In this document: positions 43,824 through 54,990 of the stretch, piece by piece
Layout: every line of letters starts with the position of its first letter
Numbering within the stretch: position 1 is the first letter of the stretch
The notes under the pieces: generated by a model
Told to the model about the DNA's origin: nothing
Database searches by the model: none
What the model saw: the letters and a program-made list of their open reading frames with translations, nothing else
NCBI GenBank assembly: GCA_036346355.1
Contig: CM070569.1
Span: 58,242,561 to 58,306,560, forward strand
Source of the DNA: Rhipidocladum racemiflorum
Taxonomy: Eukaryota; Streptophyta; Magnoliopsida; Poales; Poaceae
Reading direction: 5' to 3'
DNA: 64,000 nucleotides
Program-made: the position numbers and the translations under genes

Positions 43824-43831
43824 TATAAATA
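43824..43831 (+). promoter_or_regulatory. TATA box of the solo Tekay-like LTR
   Basis: TATAAATA directly after a run of about fifteen C, followed by pyrimidine-rich DNA typical of a plant transcription start region. Confidence 0.65.
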
Positions 43832-43886
43832 GCCGAGCCCGAGCCCTCGTCTCCCCCGCCCCAACCCTCTCTTCTCTAGTAAGTTC

Positions 43887-44050
43887 CCCGCCGCCACCCC
43901 CTTCTTCTTCCCCTCCGGCCAAACCACGCCGTCGCCCCGATTTCCCCGCCCTAACCCTAGCCCTGAGCCCCGCCGCCACCCCCTTCTTCTTCCCCTCCGG
44001 CCAAACCACGCCGTCGCCCCGATTTCCCCGCCCTAACCCTAGCCCTGAGC
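43887..44050. repeat. Tandem duplication, 82-bp unit, two copies
   Basis: 43887-43968 and 43969-44050 are near-identical (CCCCGCCGCCACCCCC ... TTCCCCGCCCTAACCCTAGC). It lies just downstream of the TATA box, probably in the LTR transcript leader. Confidence 0.85.
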
Positions 44051-44187
44051 CCCAGCCCTGCCCGTACGCCTCCCCCGCCAGATCCCTTCTCCCCCAGCGC
44101 CGGCCGCCACCCTCCGGCCTCACCCGCTCCGCCGAACCGCCGTCGTCTCACTCAGCCCCGCCCGAACGCTAACCTAGCCCTAGCGTG

Positions 44188-44193
<6 letters not shown>

Positions 44194-44231
<38 letters not shown>
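44194..44231. repeat. (CT)n microsatellite
   Basis: Nineteen uninterrupted CT units. Confidence 0.95.
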
Positions 44232-44234
<3 letters not shown>

Positions 44235-46436
44235 AGCCGGCCCCACCTGGTAGTAATACCGCACCCGCACCGCTCCACCGTGGGGCCCACCCGTCAGCGA
44301 CCCTTCTTCCCCGGCCCCGTGCGCAGGTGTCGCCTCATCCGAGCCCACATATTAGCCACGCCCAGGCCACCCGCCGGCCCCACCTGTCGCCCCCCTGGCG
44401 CTGCTTGCTGGGCCTCGCCTGTCAGGCGCAGCTTGCCGAGCTCACTGTCCCGATCTTCAGCGCGCATAAATCGCCGTGGGCCGCTCATTTAGTTTGAGCC
44501 GAGCCCAACGCAGCCTAACACTGTTCATCAGTTTTTAATTTCCTTTATCTTTTCGGATTTTAAATAATCTAAAAATCCAAAAAGACCCAGAAAATCCCCA
44601 AAAAAATCCAAAATACACCATCGTAACCGTTTCGAGCCGCTAAGTCCAAAAATGACCTTCGTTCTGCCAAATCAAGTCTCCAAATTTTCCAAAATGACCA
44701 AAACACCCTCAAACTCTCTCTCTCTGGCCCTTTTTCCATTTTAATTCTGGTTTTTCTTTTATTTGTTTATTTTATTCATTTATTTATTGCTCTCTTTCTT
44801 TTGTGCTAGACCTAACGTACACGCAGCACCCGGAGCCCGAGTAGTCCCAGGAGCCGGATCAGGACCCGAGCAGAGACTCGTATGACTACGTCGACTACGA
44901 CCTAGCCGACCTCGCAGCGCAGCAAGGCAAGTCGCACGCCCTTGATCACACTGAACCCAATTATTCATAGTATTGTAGTATGTAATTTCTACTGCATTAC
45001 TTTAAATTGTATATTCAAATACTGAAAAATCGATAGTTTAGAATGACATGCAACTTAGTTATGCCCAGTTTTGCGAATAGCTTCCTTGACATTGATGAAC
45101 CCTATGAAACCTTGAATAACCCTAGTTAGTGATTATCTACACCTTAGTTAATTATTAATCATATTAGTTTCACATAAAATCTTTAAATGAGAAAATAAAA
45201 TAGTAGCGAGCAGTTGGCTCGATGAACTTTGAACTGTGCTACTATCAGGGGGAAAGTATTGGACTAACCACAAAGTGGATGTGAGTCCGATCCCCGACTG
45301 ATGACGTAAGCCGTGTGTGATTCGGTGGCTGGTATGAGCAGGTATCAAGTTGGTTTGTGGATGGTCCGATGGCTTGGTCCCAAGCAAACATAAGGTTAAA
45401 AACCCCATTGAGCAAAGTAAATACTTAAGATCCAGCTCAACCACAAGTCAGACCGGTCAGTTGAATCATTTTCGACATAGCTCAGTACATTGTTCATTTT
45501 CTGGGAAATACTTACATGATGGTATCATTCTTGGAAGGAGAATGGGGAGCAGCATTCCCGACAGGGGGAATGACTGATAGGGTGGAACGGGAATGAACCT
45601 TGTAGCGTCATTCGTCGATTCTCACAATGGTAGGTACTCGCTCATGGCAGTTGGCCATGAGTGACGTGGTCTTGGACCTACCGGTTAGGGACTATCTAGG
45701 AATGATCAACAAAAGGTTGTGATCATCTCGGTCCGTCCGCATGCATTTAAGTTGCATGTAATTTGCGCATGACATTAATGGCCATAGATATCTTGTGGGT
45801 AAAGCTGAACAGCTCTGCAAAGTCTAATTAAATGGTATTCGATTACGCCGTGCTTCCGGTTAATGAAGCTAAGTTTGAATTGGGGTAACTCCCATAACCA
45901 AGCTCAAGTAGTCTTTGGAATTTTGAGAATATGACTTAGTCATGTTAACTTGGGAAACCCCCTACTATTATTTATGGTTTATATTTCAAATTTAAAGTGA
46001 ACATGGAAATAAAAGTGCATCCACAATAACAATTGAGCTTATGCCAACCCTTGCCACTACCTTGCATATAGTATTCAAAAATTCCTGTGCGACTTGTTGA
46101 GTACGGTTGTGTATTCACCCTTGCTTAAACCCAACTCTTCCAAAATTCCAAGACGTCGAAGAATTTCAAGAAGCCGTAGATGGAGATTCTATTTGGTTCT
46201 AAGGTCTTGGTCTGTGCTCAGGTTATGCATGTGCGGTCCTTTTGTAATGTATTATATTCAGGGGCTTGCTATGCCTCCCTTCTGTAAAACTCTGGCCGTC
46301 AGGCCTTAATTTATGTAAAGCAGTTGATTCGCCTTTTTGTCTGGTAATGTGCGCTTGGTTTTCGACAACTAATCTTCTTAGGTAGCTGTTGAGGTATTTA
46401 AACGTGCCACCTAAAAAGGCGGTCCGTTACAGGGTG

Positions 46437-47288
46437 GTTGATATTTGGCTTGGTCCGAGCATATTCTTCCCGACTAAGGGTATCCAAAGGAGTTATCGGA
46501 GCAACCCCCTATCCAACAATTAATTTAGACGTTAAATCTATTTATCAAGGATTATTTAATCCTTGTCAACCATATGCCGTTCAACAACAGACGACTTCCT
46601 CTGTCTCTCCTCTGTACCAATATGAATCTGATGAGCCATCCCTTACAAACAACTAATGTTACGATACATTTGATGTGTTTTACGAACTACTTCCATCCAC
46701 ATTCCCTGTTATGTGGCACTTTACTTCTATGCTTTAGTTTTGGTGGTGTTTTTCTACAGTACTTAGGGTGCAAATGGGGCTGTTCGGTCTGCCCCATGCC
46801 CAGACCCATGACCCATCATAAAAAAGAAGGGTAAAGGGTTAGCCTGACCCTCTCTTGGGTGGAAGGTAGTGAAACCTTCGCTTTTTTAGTTCTCTTACAA
46901 CTTTTTTTTACAAATCTACCCCTTCTAATTATTTTGCAAAAAATGTTCTCATCGACCATGAAAGGTGCGGAAGATGACATATATCACCTGCTATACTAGG
47001 GGAGCCCGGTAGCTTTTCGGAAAGCTATCAAACATGAGGAGCTCGGTAGGGCTGCTACAGAGCATCACAAGCTCGGTAGGAGCTCCTTCCAAGCTGGGGT
47101 AGCGCGACAGCAAGGTGGACCTGGCCTGTTGTGGCATGAAAATCTACCGAGCTCCTCGGGCGTGGGCGTGCCTTTGCGGTCGGGGGAGGGGGCCATTCTT
47201 GCAAATTTATTCGAAAGATGGCCATATTTGCAAACAAAAAAGTTGTGTGGGGACTATAAAAAATCAAGCTTTGGAGGCAATTGGTCTG
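46437..47288. other. About 850 bases between solo LTRs, no gene seen
   Basis: Short frames only. TAGGGTGCAAATGGGGC near 46765 resembles one end of a hAT-type MITE, but no partner end is visible. A GAGCTCGGTAG-rich stretch with inverted copies lies at 46985-47155. Confidence 0.4.
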
Positions 47289-47293
47289 TTGGG

Positions 47294-48342
47294 TGTAGGA
47301 TCAATAATAACCGACTAGAGGGGGTGCATAGGAGGTTTTTAAAATTTTTGGCTCTAATTGTAATAATTAAACAAGTAATATTACAATTGAGAATTTTAAC
47401 AATTAAGACATAAATCGTCTAGATTTCACTAAGAGCACCAACAAGCTAAGTCTATACAAATTGACAATCCTAGGAACAAGGTCAAGTAATAAGTACACTA
47501 GAAATGCAAATTGCTCAAATAAAATACAAGATAATATACACAAATTTTATCCCATGGTCTCGGAGACTTGCTGGTCTCTCGTAATCCACGTTGAGGTAGC
47601 TTGAATGAATCAAGCTGGCTCCTTACGCAATTGGGCCTTCCTCGATCACTAGAGGTAGCTTTCCCCGCTCCGGGTAGGTGCGCTCCAACCTTTACACCAA
47701 TACCGAGTCTCTTCGCAATCTCCTTTGTAGAGATCACCAGTTCCACATCTCCAAGCCGTCTAGGAGACAACAACCTCCAAGAGAATAAAATTTCGGCATT
47801 TGCTTGAGGTTGATCAAGTGTCTAATGGCTCAAAATTGAATGCTCACACTTGAATTTTTGTCAACAGCCCACTAAATGTGAATTAAATACTCTAGAGATG
47901 AAGAGAGAGTTGCTAGGGCTCACAAATGTGCAATAAGTGACCAAAAAAATCTCCTTGCTGCAGGTGTGGGCGTATTTACAGCCCTCAACCACAAATCTAA
48001 CCATTGGCATCAAAATTCAACAAATCCGGCACTACCACCCATCTAGGGGCTGTAGTGCCAGCCTCAGGTCCAACGGTCGGCTGTAGAATTTAATGCAATA
48101 GTTAATAGTTATTGCTATGGTGATTCAACACTACCGCCCATGTAGGACCGATAGTGCCGACTCAAGGGACCAAAAGATGCATTGGCCTTGAGCTTGACGC
48201 TTTGATTTCCTTTGAATTTTATGATTCCATCTCCTTATGTGCAATATGTAGGACCAACCTTCTTTCTATTGTTAGTTCCTTAAAACACGATTATCATTAA
48301 TTACCAAAACTCAAAGCGAATTATGGGGGCCTAGATGCTTCA
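47294..48342 (-). repeat. Solo LTR, copia-like (1049 bp), perfect target duplication
   Basis: Starts TGTAGGATCAATAATAACCG and ends CCTAGATGCTTCA in + reading. TTGGG flanks it at 47289-47293 and 48343-48347. The TGTAGGATC...GGGGGTG start resembles the SIRE-type LTRs read in minus orientation. It is aligned end to end with the LTR at 48452 but clearly diverged. A short GGTAGTACCG-like motif block is at 48025-48165. Confidence 0.87.
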
Positions 48343-48451
48343 TTGGGCTCTATGGACTGGAAATCTTCATGTTGCACGAGGGTGGAGGCACGATGCAAAT
48401 TATGTGAGGGCGATGGTGGAGGCGTCTAGTAAGGCTAGTCCTAGCCCTTGT

Positions 48452-49826
48452 TGTAGGATCAAGGGTAACCACTAGAGAGGGGTGAATACGAGGTTCTTTT
48501 AAAAAAAATCTTGGCTCTAATTGCAATAATCTAAACAATTAAGGTTAGAATTGAGAAATCAATAATGAAAGCCTAAAATCTCTAGGTTTTGCTAAGTGCA
48601 CCGATAAACTAAGTCTAGGCAAAGTATACAATCCTAGATCAAATATCAATCACAAAATATACTAGGAATGTAAATTGCACAAATATATAAAGGAAGCAAA
48701 CCACAAGAGAGGTTGACACAAGAATTCATCCTGTGGTCTCGGAGACTCGCCGATCTCTCCTAATCCATGTTGAGGTAGCTTGACTCACTTCAAGCCAGCT
48801 CCTTTGCGCACTTGAGCCTTCCTCGATCACTAGGGGTAGCTATTCGCCACTCCGGCTATGCGAGCTCTGTGCCTTCACAAACAACCGAGACTCCTCACAA
48901 GCTTCTTGAGGAGGTCGCCAGTTCCACACACCTCCAAGCCGTCTAGGAGGCGGCAATCTCCAATAGAATAGACTTGATACTTGCTTGAAGATGTAGAGTG
49001 CTTCCAATGGGCTCAATCAATGCAATGCACTCAATTTTGCTCCCACCAACTCACAAAATGAGAAATGAATGCTCTAGGATGAAATGGAAGTTGCAAGGGC
49101 TTAGAATGAATTCAATGGAGTCACCAACCAGCCCTTGATGCAGGTGGAGGGTATTTATAACCCCCACCAATAAACTAGCCGTTGAAGATAAAACCCAGAA
49201 AAATTCGATGCGGCCGGCACTACCACCCTCATAGGGTCGTTAGTGCCGCTCTGTTCTCCACCGGCTCAATTGTAGCATTTAATGCCCTTGTCAGTGACCG
49301 TTGTCACCTGCCCCTGAGGTCCGGTAGTACCGCTAAAAAGACCGGTAGTGCCGCTTTTGTGGAATGGATGAAAAATAGGGCTATCTGGAAAATAACTACT
49401 GCAGTAGTATGGGTGGTACTACTGCTTGGGCTGAAAGTACCACTCAATCCCACCGGTAGTGTCGCTCTGGTTGAACCCCAAAAAGGATCTTTATTGTTAG
49501 ATGACTACCACAGTAGTATGGGCGGTACTGTCGCTCGGCCGGTAGTACCGGCTATTGATCAAGTCTCCTTTAATAGTACAACATTTATCCTAGCAAATCC
49601 GATCTCACTCCAAACACCGAGATCGGCAAAATGCTAAAAAAGAAACCTTAATCTTTATACCTTGGTCTTGGGCTTGACTTCATATGTTGACTCATGTGAA
49701 TGCTTTTCGTATCCCTTTGATGAGGACTAGTCACCTTTTGCACAGTCAAATCAAATAGTTAGTCTACAAATATTGATTGTCATTAATTACCAAAACCAAA
49801 TAAAAAAGAGGGGCCTAGATGCTTCA
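48452..49826 (-). repeat. Solo LTR, copia-like (1375 bp), same family as 47294
   Basis: Starts TGTAGGATCAAGGGTAACC and ends CCTAGATGCTTCA. On the minus strand a TATA box TATAAATA lies at about 49152-49160. A GGTAGTACCG motif array is at 49205-49560, upstream of it. Flanks CTTGT and CTCGC match at three of five bases, so the target duplication is uncertain or old. The LTR is longer than the 47294 copy mainly through the motif-array region. Confidence 0.8.
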
Positions 49827-52403
49827 CTCGCCAACGCTGTACTCGGAGAAGAGGAGAGGATAGGAGTTAGAAGAAGGGAGAACAACATACTTTAGGAGTA
49901 GTACTTCTATGCATCATCCCATTTCAAATTGCACAAATCTTGAAGTAAACGAAGGGGTTAGTAATCACCATCTACCTTTCATTCATGATTTAATATTTGT
50001 GTAACTTTCAAATAGTGATGCATAGAAACACCTCCCATACCTACTTTATTCCACAAATCGAAGAAAAATACCACGAATCGGAGCAAAATCGAGGCACAAG
50101 AACTACATAGTACTTCGCCATTAGAGATGATGACCCCCAGTGCCCTTCTGCCATGAAATGGCTTTCATCTTTCGTCTTTGATGTTGTCATGCTGGTCAAC
50201 AATGGGGATGAGTTCAAGGCTGGTGGAGGAAGTGGCGGCATATGGAGATCTAGGGTTTGGTGAGATTGTGGGATAGAGAAGCGGCCGTGGAGAAAGGCAG
50301 AGGTGGCAGGGCACCGACACCGGTAGCGATGTTGGTGGAGAACCAGCGGTGGCTCAAACAAACCTTGCGGATCAGATAACTTGTTCCCCATAGAATTAGG
50401 GATGGGAGGAAGACTGTCAAACCCTAAGGTCATTAGGGTCATGGACCAGTTGCCCCCTAAAACTTTATGGGCCGACCCGTGTCCCTTTAGGGAAAGGAAA
50501 GATGAGATGGGGGTTAGGATATTGTAGGTTCATGCTTTGAGATTTGTTTTGCCACATGTCGAAGATAGATCAGATCCTATAGGAGGATTTTTATGGAGAG
50601 GGAGAGGGGGGGAGAGAGAGAGAAGCAATGAAGGAACTTTCATACCCTTCGTAAGTGATGGTGAGCGGATCGGTTCCCACTGGAAACTAGCTATAGACAG
50701 CTAGCTAGGGACTTCCACACACAAAAGGGGGATGCCAAAGGGAGGCCGGCCAGCTGGACTTCGTGTTCGCCGGTCGCATCGCAGGTGAGATTGGGAATGT
50801 GCATGTATCCGTGAGGAATCTGAAAGCACCACACGCTTTCGACATGACAGGGAACTCCTCGTGTCTTGTACATGCCCTTCTCCATCTTTTGATGATCGAG
50901 CCAGACGGATTACAATGACCTTTGATTGAAGAGATTTCCTGCACGCATGCGTTTACGAGTAGGACTGTATGAGTAGTGTATGACAAAGATCTAGCCAATG
51001 GTTGAGGCCCATGTGGATTGTGGTTGTTAAATTGAGCTAGATATAATTAGTGAGGTGGTTTTGAGATTGCCCAGGAATTAATTGCTCACTGCGGTCTCGG
51101 CTCCTTGTACTACGCCTAACCTCCTTTGTTCAACGATCGGATTTGGACGCGGTGGCCACAATTGGTTGCTTCAACACTGCCAAGAATGTGAGAGGCCATG
51201 TTGCCAAGTTGAAGTCACAGTAAACTCTGAAGCACCCCTTTATGCACAATTTGAACTTTCAAGATCATCAAAGATCAAGTTTCAACAGACACAGGAAAAT
51301 ATTTGAAGTTTTAACAGCCTGACTAGGTCCAGTAAAGGTAACAATTTGGTATACATACCATATTGGCAAATACACAAATATTAAATCAAAGAGGAAAATT
51401 ATGAAACCCTATACATGGTATAGGGGTAGAGCCGTATGATCGAATGTGATCGAATCCAACATCTCCTTTGGTTTGTACAGATCCAAGATCTCTATCTAGT
51501 CTCACTCTTACTCACCTCTCCATCTCTCTCTAGTGTCTCCCACATCTCCAATCTCTACACACTAACGTACTTCATGGCGGTGGTGCTTGACATGGCGAAG
51601 GCGGTGACCGACACGGCAAAGGCCGCACGTCAAGCAAAGGAAGGCACATGCGACGAATCCACTAGATCCGCCTGTTTTCCTCCTCCTTCAACTCTGGTGC
51701 AGCCCTCCCCCTCATTCACATATGGCGTCAACCTCCACCTCCTCCTTCAACTCAAGCGTCGCCCTCTCCTTCATCTTCATCTCTGGCTCTATATCTGACG
51801 TGAGGTGGTGCACGTGGTGCTTCATTGCTTCGGATTTGGAGATGGTCAGTGGTGGTGTGACTCGGGACGCATGGTCGCATGGATTCATCGGCGATGTGAC
51901 TTCAGATGGTTGAATAAAACGAAGGCACACCACAATGCTTGGGCCGACGCCAGGGAAGAGAGATAGAGATGGATGCTCGATGCGGAGCTCAAGCACATAT
52001 ATATTCGATGATGGGTAGCGTCGGTTAGTTTTGTAGCCAGGTGAGCTTGTTAAAACTTATTGGAACTTTGTTTGAAAATTGTTTAATTTTTTGGTTAAAA
52101 CTTTTTGAAACTTGTTGAATTATTTGGTCGAAACTTTCTGAAACATGTAGAAATTCTTGGCTAAAATTTGCTGAAACTTGTTGAATGTCTTTGGCTGAAA
52201 CTTGAGTTCCAAAATCTAAAAATCGATGAAACTTCCATTTGGAAATTTCTAAAAACTCACAAAAATATGAAATGTTTCAAACGTATTTGTGAAACTATAA
52301 GAAATTTGCTGGTATACAATTTACCGTTATCCAGTCACTTACTAAATAAAAAACACAGTCTAATTTCACTACACAATTGAGAAGCAAAGGGAATATATGA
52401 CAA
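49827..52403. other. Intergenic DNA, no recognised gene
   Basis: Frames at 50041-50442 (-), 50705-50998 (-), 51436-51798 (+) and 51712-51996 (-) have no recognisable domain and no supporting start context. A possible small MITE is at 49893-50038 (GGAGTAGTACTTCTATGCATC and the inverse of GATGCATAGAAACACCTCCC). Degenerate repeats of TGAAACTTGTTGAA lie at 52040-52210. It may hide decayed elements. Confidence 0.4.
49893..50038. mobile_element. Possible small MITE (about 146 bp)
   Basis: Imperfect inverted ends GGAGTAGTACTTCTATGCATC / GATGCATAGAAACACCTCCC. No clear target duplication could be found. Confidence 0.4.
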
Positions 52404-52406
52404 TAA

Positions 52407-52662
52407 GTGCCTGTTTGGTTTGAAACTAACTTTGCCATGTCTAAGCTTATGCTTGATACATTTTTTTAGGCAGGTGTTTGGCTCGTTGCTACAATTGTGG
52501 CTTGTCACACTTTTTTAGCCCCATGTCACACGCATCATATATCCATTTTTTTTGCAAAACTTTATCACACTTGTGACGCTGAATATTTATCCTAAAAAGT
52601 ATGGCAAACCACAATCGACTAAGATTAGTTAAAGCAAAATTGGTTCCAAATCAAACATGGCA
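52407..52662. mobile_element. Tourist-like MITE, 256 bp
   Basis: Starts GTGCCTGTTTGGTTTGAAAC and ends with the inverted TTCCAAATCAAACATGGCA, flanked by TAA at 52404-52406 and 52663-52665. The interior has a second inverted motif GGTGTTTGGC/GCCA. Non-coding. Confidence 0.75.
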
Positions 52663-52665
52663 TAA

Positions 52666-53349
52666 GTATCTCCCTGTCTGGTTATTCATGGTGTGAAAAT
52701 CGGATGAAACATTAAATTCTGAGAAAAGAATGGTGGTGTTTAGGAATGAGTGAGAATTCGACACTTAGGGCACTCATTGTAAGGTACTACTAGTTAGTTG
52801 AGTACTTAGTCAGTACACACAAACGTCGTTCCCTCTGCTTCCACGACCTGACAGGATATCATGAAATCCCCCGCCGCGCGAGTGAGAGTCGTACTCTACG
52901 TGCCTCTATCCAAACAATCCCCACGACGAGTGTTTGAGTCTTTGATCCCCAATAAACCCTGTGGCTCATCTCACGAGGCACGAGTCAATTGCTCGCGCGA
53001 TATATCGTGCATCCATCGAACACGTTACTAGTACAACCCAACGGTAGTTCCACACACACACACTATTGTACATTAAGCTCCCACACTTGTAGCATAAATA
53101 GTCCAACGGAAACATATTTTTTAACCAAATAATTAAATTATATCACGTATTTATAAAAAATAAAAATATACTTTTGAGTTACCATAGGGAGGTAGAAGTA
53201 GGTAATAAGTTGGTCAGGAAACGGATGCGGGTGAAAAGAGAGATAATTGATTTTTTTTTATGTCACAGTCTATGTATTAATATAAGACACTGCTTTTCGC
53301 AGAGAGTAAAAAAAAAAAGAGGATGAAGCGCCGTCAACACATACGTATA
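52666..53349. other. Intergenic DNA, no gene seen
   Basis: Short frames only. AT-rich toward 53100-53300. Confidence 0.45.
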
Positions 53350-53569
53350 TGTTAGGAAACCGGATTCGTATCCTATATGGACTCTTCCTTATCTCTAGCA
53401 GAACCGCTATATATAGGAGGCAGGGGCTGCCCCTTTGTACACACAAGCATACAGAATAATAAAGCAGGCCTGGTTCCTCCTCATATTGTGTCTCTCTTTC
53501 TCCCTGTCTATTCTCCACTTGAGATCTATTAGGCAACCCCGGACTATTCGATAGCGAGGTTGTCTAACA
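53350..53569 (+). repeat. Short LTR (220 bp) of an unassigned retroelement
   Basis: Begins TGTTAG and ends CTAACA, perfect inverted termini. It contains TATATATAGG (53409-53418) and CAGAATAATAAAG (53451-53463), plausible TATA and polyadenylation signals. Right after it comes CGTTATCAGCACGAAGCTC rather than the Met-type site TGGTATCAGAGC. The partner LTR is not seen before 55894, where the element is interrupted. Copia-like affinity is a guess. Confidence 0.65.
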
Positions 53570-53571
53570 CG

Positions 53572-54990
53572 TTATCAGCACGAAGCTCTACCGGAGATTA
53601 GATTGAAAAGGTGAGAAGCGGTAAGAATTGGGTGATTGAATCTAATCGCTCGTTTTTTTTTTCTGTTGTAGCATGAAGCTACAATTCGCAGCAAGTCTCG
53701 CAGTTCGTGGCACGAAGCTACGGATCGCAGTTTACAGATTCATGGCATGAAGCCAATGCTCTACGAATCCACTGTAGCACGAAGCTACACGCAAAGATTT
53801 TACAGATCTGTATCTGTGGCACGAAGTCACCGGCCACGAAGCACCGTCAGATGGCCTGGCATGAAGACACCGCAGTAGGCCACGAAGAGCCGTGCCGCCC
53901 GGTGTCTTGCCTCACGCGCACGTAGCGCACCGACCCCGGCCGCACACAAGCCGCCGGCCACCTCCAGGAATAGCCATCGGCGCATCGTTTTTTTTTCCCT
54001 TGGACATGAAGCCCACTGCGTACTGGACATGAAGTCCTTTGCACTTGGAGTCCACGTTCCATGGACAAGAAAGTCCAGAATTGCTTTGAAGTCTAACATG
54101 AAGCTCTGCGCGCTCGGCTGGACATGAAGTCTTTAATGGACTCAAATCAGTGGACATGAAGTCCATTAATTAATGGAAGCATACGTAGCTTACATAGCCT
54201 CAATTCCATCGGCGCCCGCAGCGTTGATTCGGGCATAAAGCGTCGAACGGCATGAAGCCAAAGCCACCGCTGCCGCGTCGTCGCTGAGCAGTTGCTGCCA
54301 CCACGGCTCCTGGCCGTCTGCCGCGCCAAGTGACTCGCAGTCGCCGCGCCTAATGCCAGCCGTCGCTGCCGCGCGTCACTACCGAAGCGTCGTCACCGCC
54401 GAGCGCCTGTCGAGGCTGCGCGTCGCCACCGCGCCCATGGTTGCCGCGTTGGGCTGCGACCACTTCGCCGCAGCCTCGTAGCGCCGCTTGCCGCTGGCTC
54501 GCAGCGCCGCCGTCAGCGAGGCATCTATTGCGCGCCACGCGCCGCCACGCCCGACTTTGGCCTCGTAGGCCTGCACGCCGGCCGTTGTCGCGTGCATGGC
54601 CGCCGCGATCGCCGCGCGACTAGGCCACCGATGCGCCGACCGACCGGAATGGCTCGTAGTCGCCGAAGCATGGTTGTTGAGCGTGTTGTCGCCGTCAGCG
54701 CGCTCTTTGAGGTCGTCTGCGTGCCGCGCTGACACGACCAGCTCCCCTCGCCTCACAGACGCCGCGCGTGCGAGTCAGCCGTCGCTCCCCGTCGGCCTAG
54801 AAGACCCGGCTCGAAGCCCAGCCTCCAGCGCGACTTGTCGGACCGCAGCGTGTGCACATGAGAATGAAGCTCCAAACGCACTAGAGGCTTGGGAGTCCAA
54901 ACGCACTTGAAAATGAAGCTCCATACTGCATTAGGGACATGAAGTCCAATGCATGAATGGACAAGAAGTCATGGACGTGATGTCCAATGA
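53572..54990 (+). repeat. Hairpin-motif array: conserved ATGAA/ACGAA loop with changing but complementary flanks
   Basis: Clear examples: TTGTAGC-ATGAA-GCTACAA (53666-53684), CGTGGC-ACGAA-GCTACG (53706-53722, one G-U), TGGC-ATGAA-GCCA (53743-53755), TGTAGC-ACGAA-GCTACA (53773-53789), GTGGC-ACGAA-GTCAC (53816-53830, one G-U), GGAC-ATGAA-GTCC (54025-54037 and 54935-54947), TGGAC-AAGAAA-GTCCA (54062-54077), TGGAC-ATGAA-GTCCA (54151-54165), GGC-ATGAA-GCC (54249-54259), TGGAC-GTGAT-GTCCA (54972-54986). Weaker copies lie between. The first, AGC-ACGAA-GCT, overlaps the presumed primer-site region (53577-53587). Confidence 0.75.

Larger units (their letters stand above)
43456..46431 (+). repeat. Solo LTR, Tekay/Del-like (2976 bp)
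   Basis: Begins TGAAATACCCAAAAAATTC, the Tekay-type TG-AA-ACCC start, and ends GGTCCGTTACA. A TATA box TATAAATA is at 43824-43831 after a run of C. The + orientation is supported by the start motif and TATA. A near-perfect 5-bp duplication flanks it. No internal region is present, so it is a recombined solo LTR. It is distinct in sequence from the 3.9-kb Tekay LTRs of the left block. Confidence 0.82.

Noticed and set aside
43536..44151. Apparent host gene with TATA box and Pro-rich coding frame
   Set aside because: Lies inside a solo LTR with TG/CA ends and flanking duplication; frames come from C-rich leader DNA.
46760..46800. TAGGGTGCAAATGGGGC as a hAT-type MITE start
   Set aside because: The matching inverted end and 8-bp duplication were not seen.
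47294..49826. Reading the two neighbouring LTRs as one tiny retroelement
   Set aside because: The first LTR has its own perfect TTGGG duplication, and the 109-base spacer has no primer site or purine tract.
51436..51996. Frames on both strands as a small host gene
   Set aside because: No domain, no consistent exon structure, and mutual overlap.
54379..54910. GC-rich frames within the hairpin-bearing element
   Set aside because: Open on both strands, Ala/Arg-rich, no domain; treated as composition effects.
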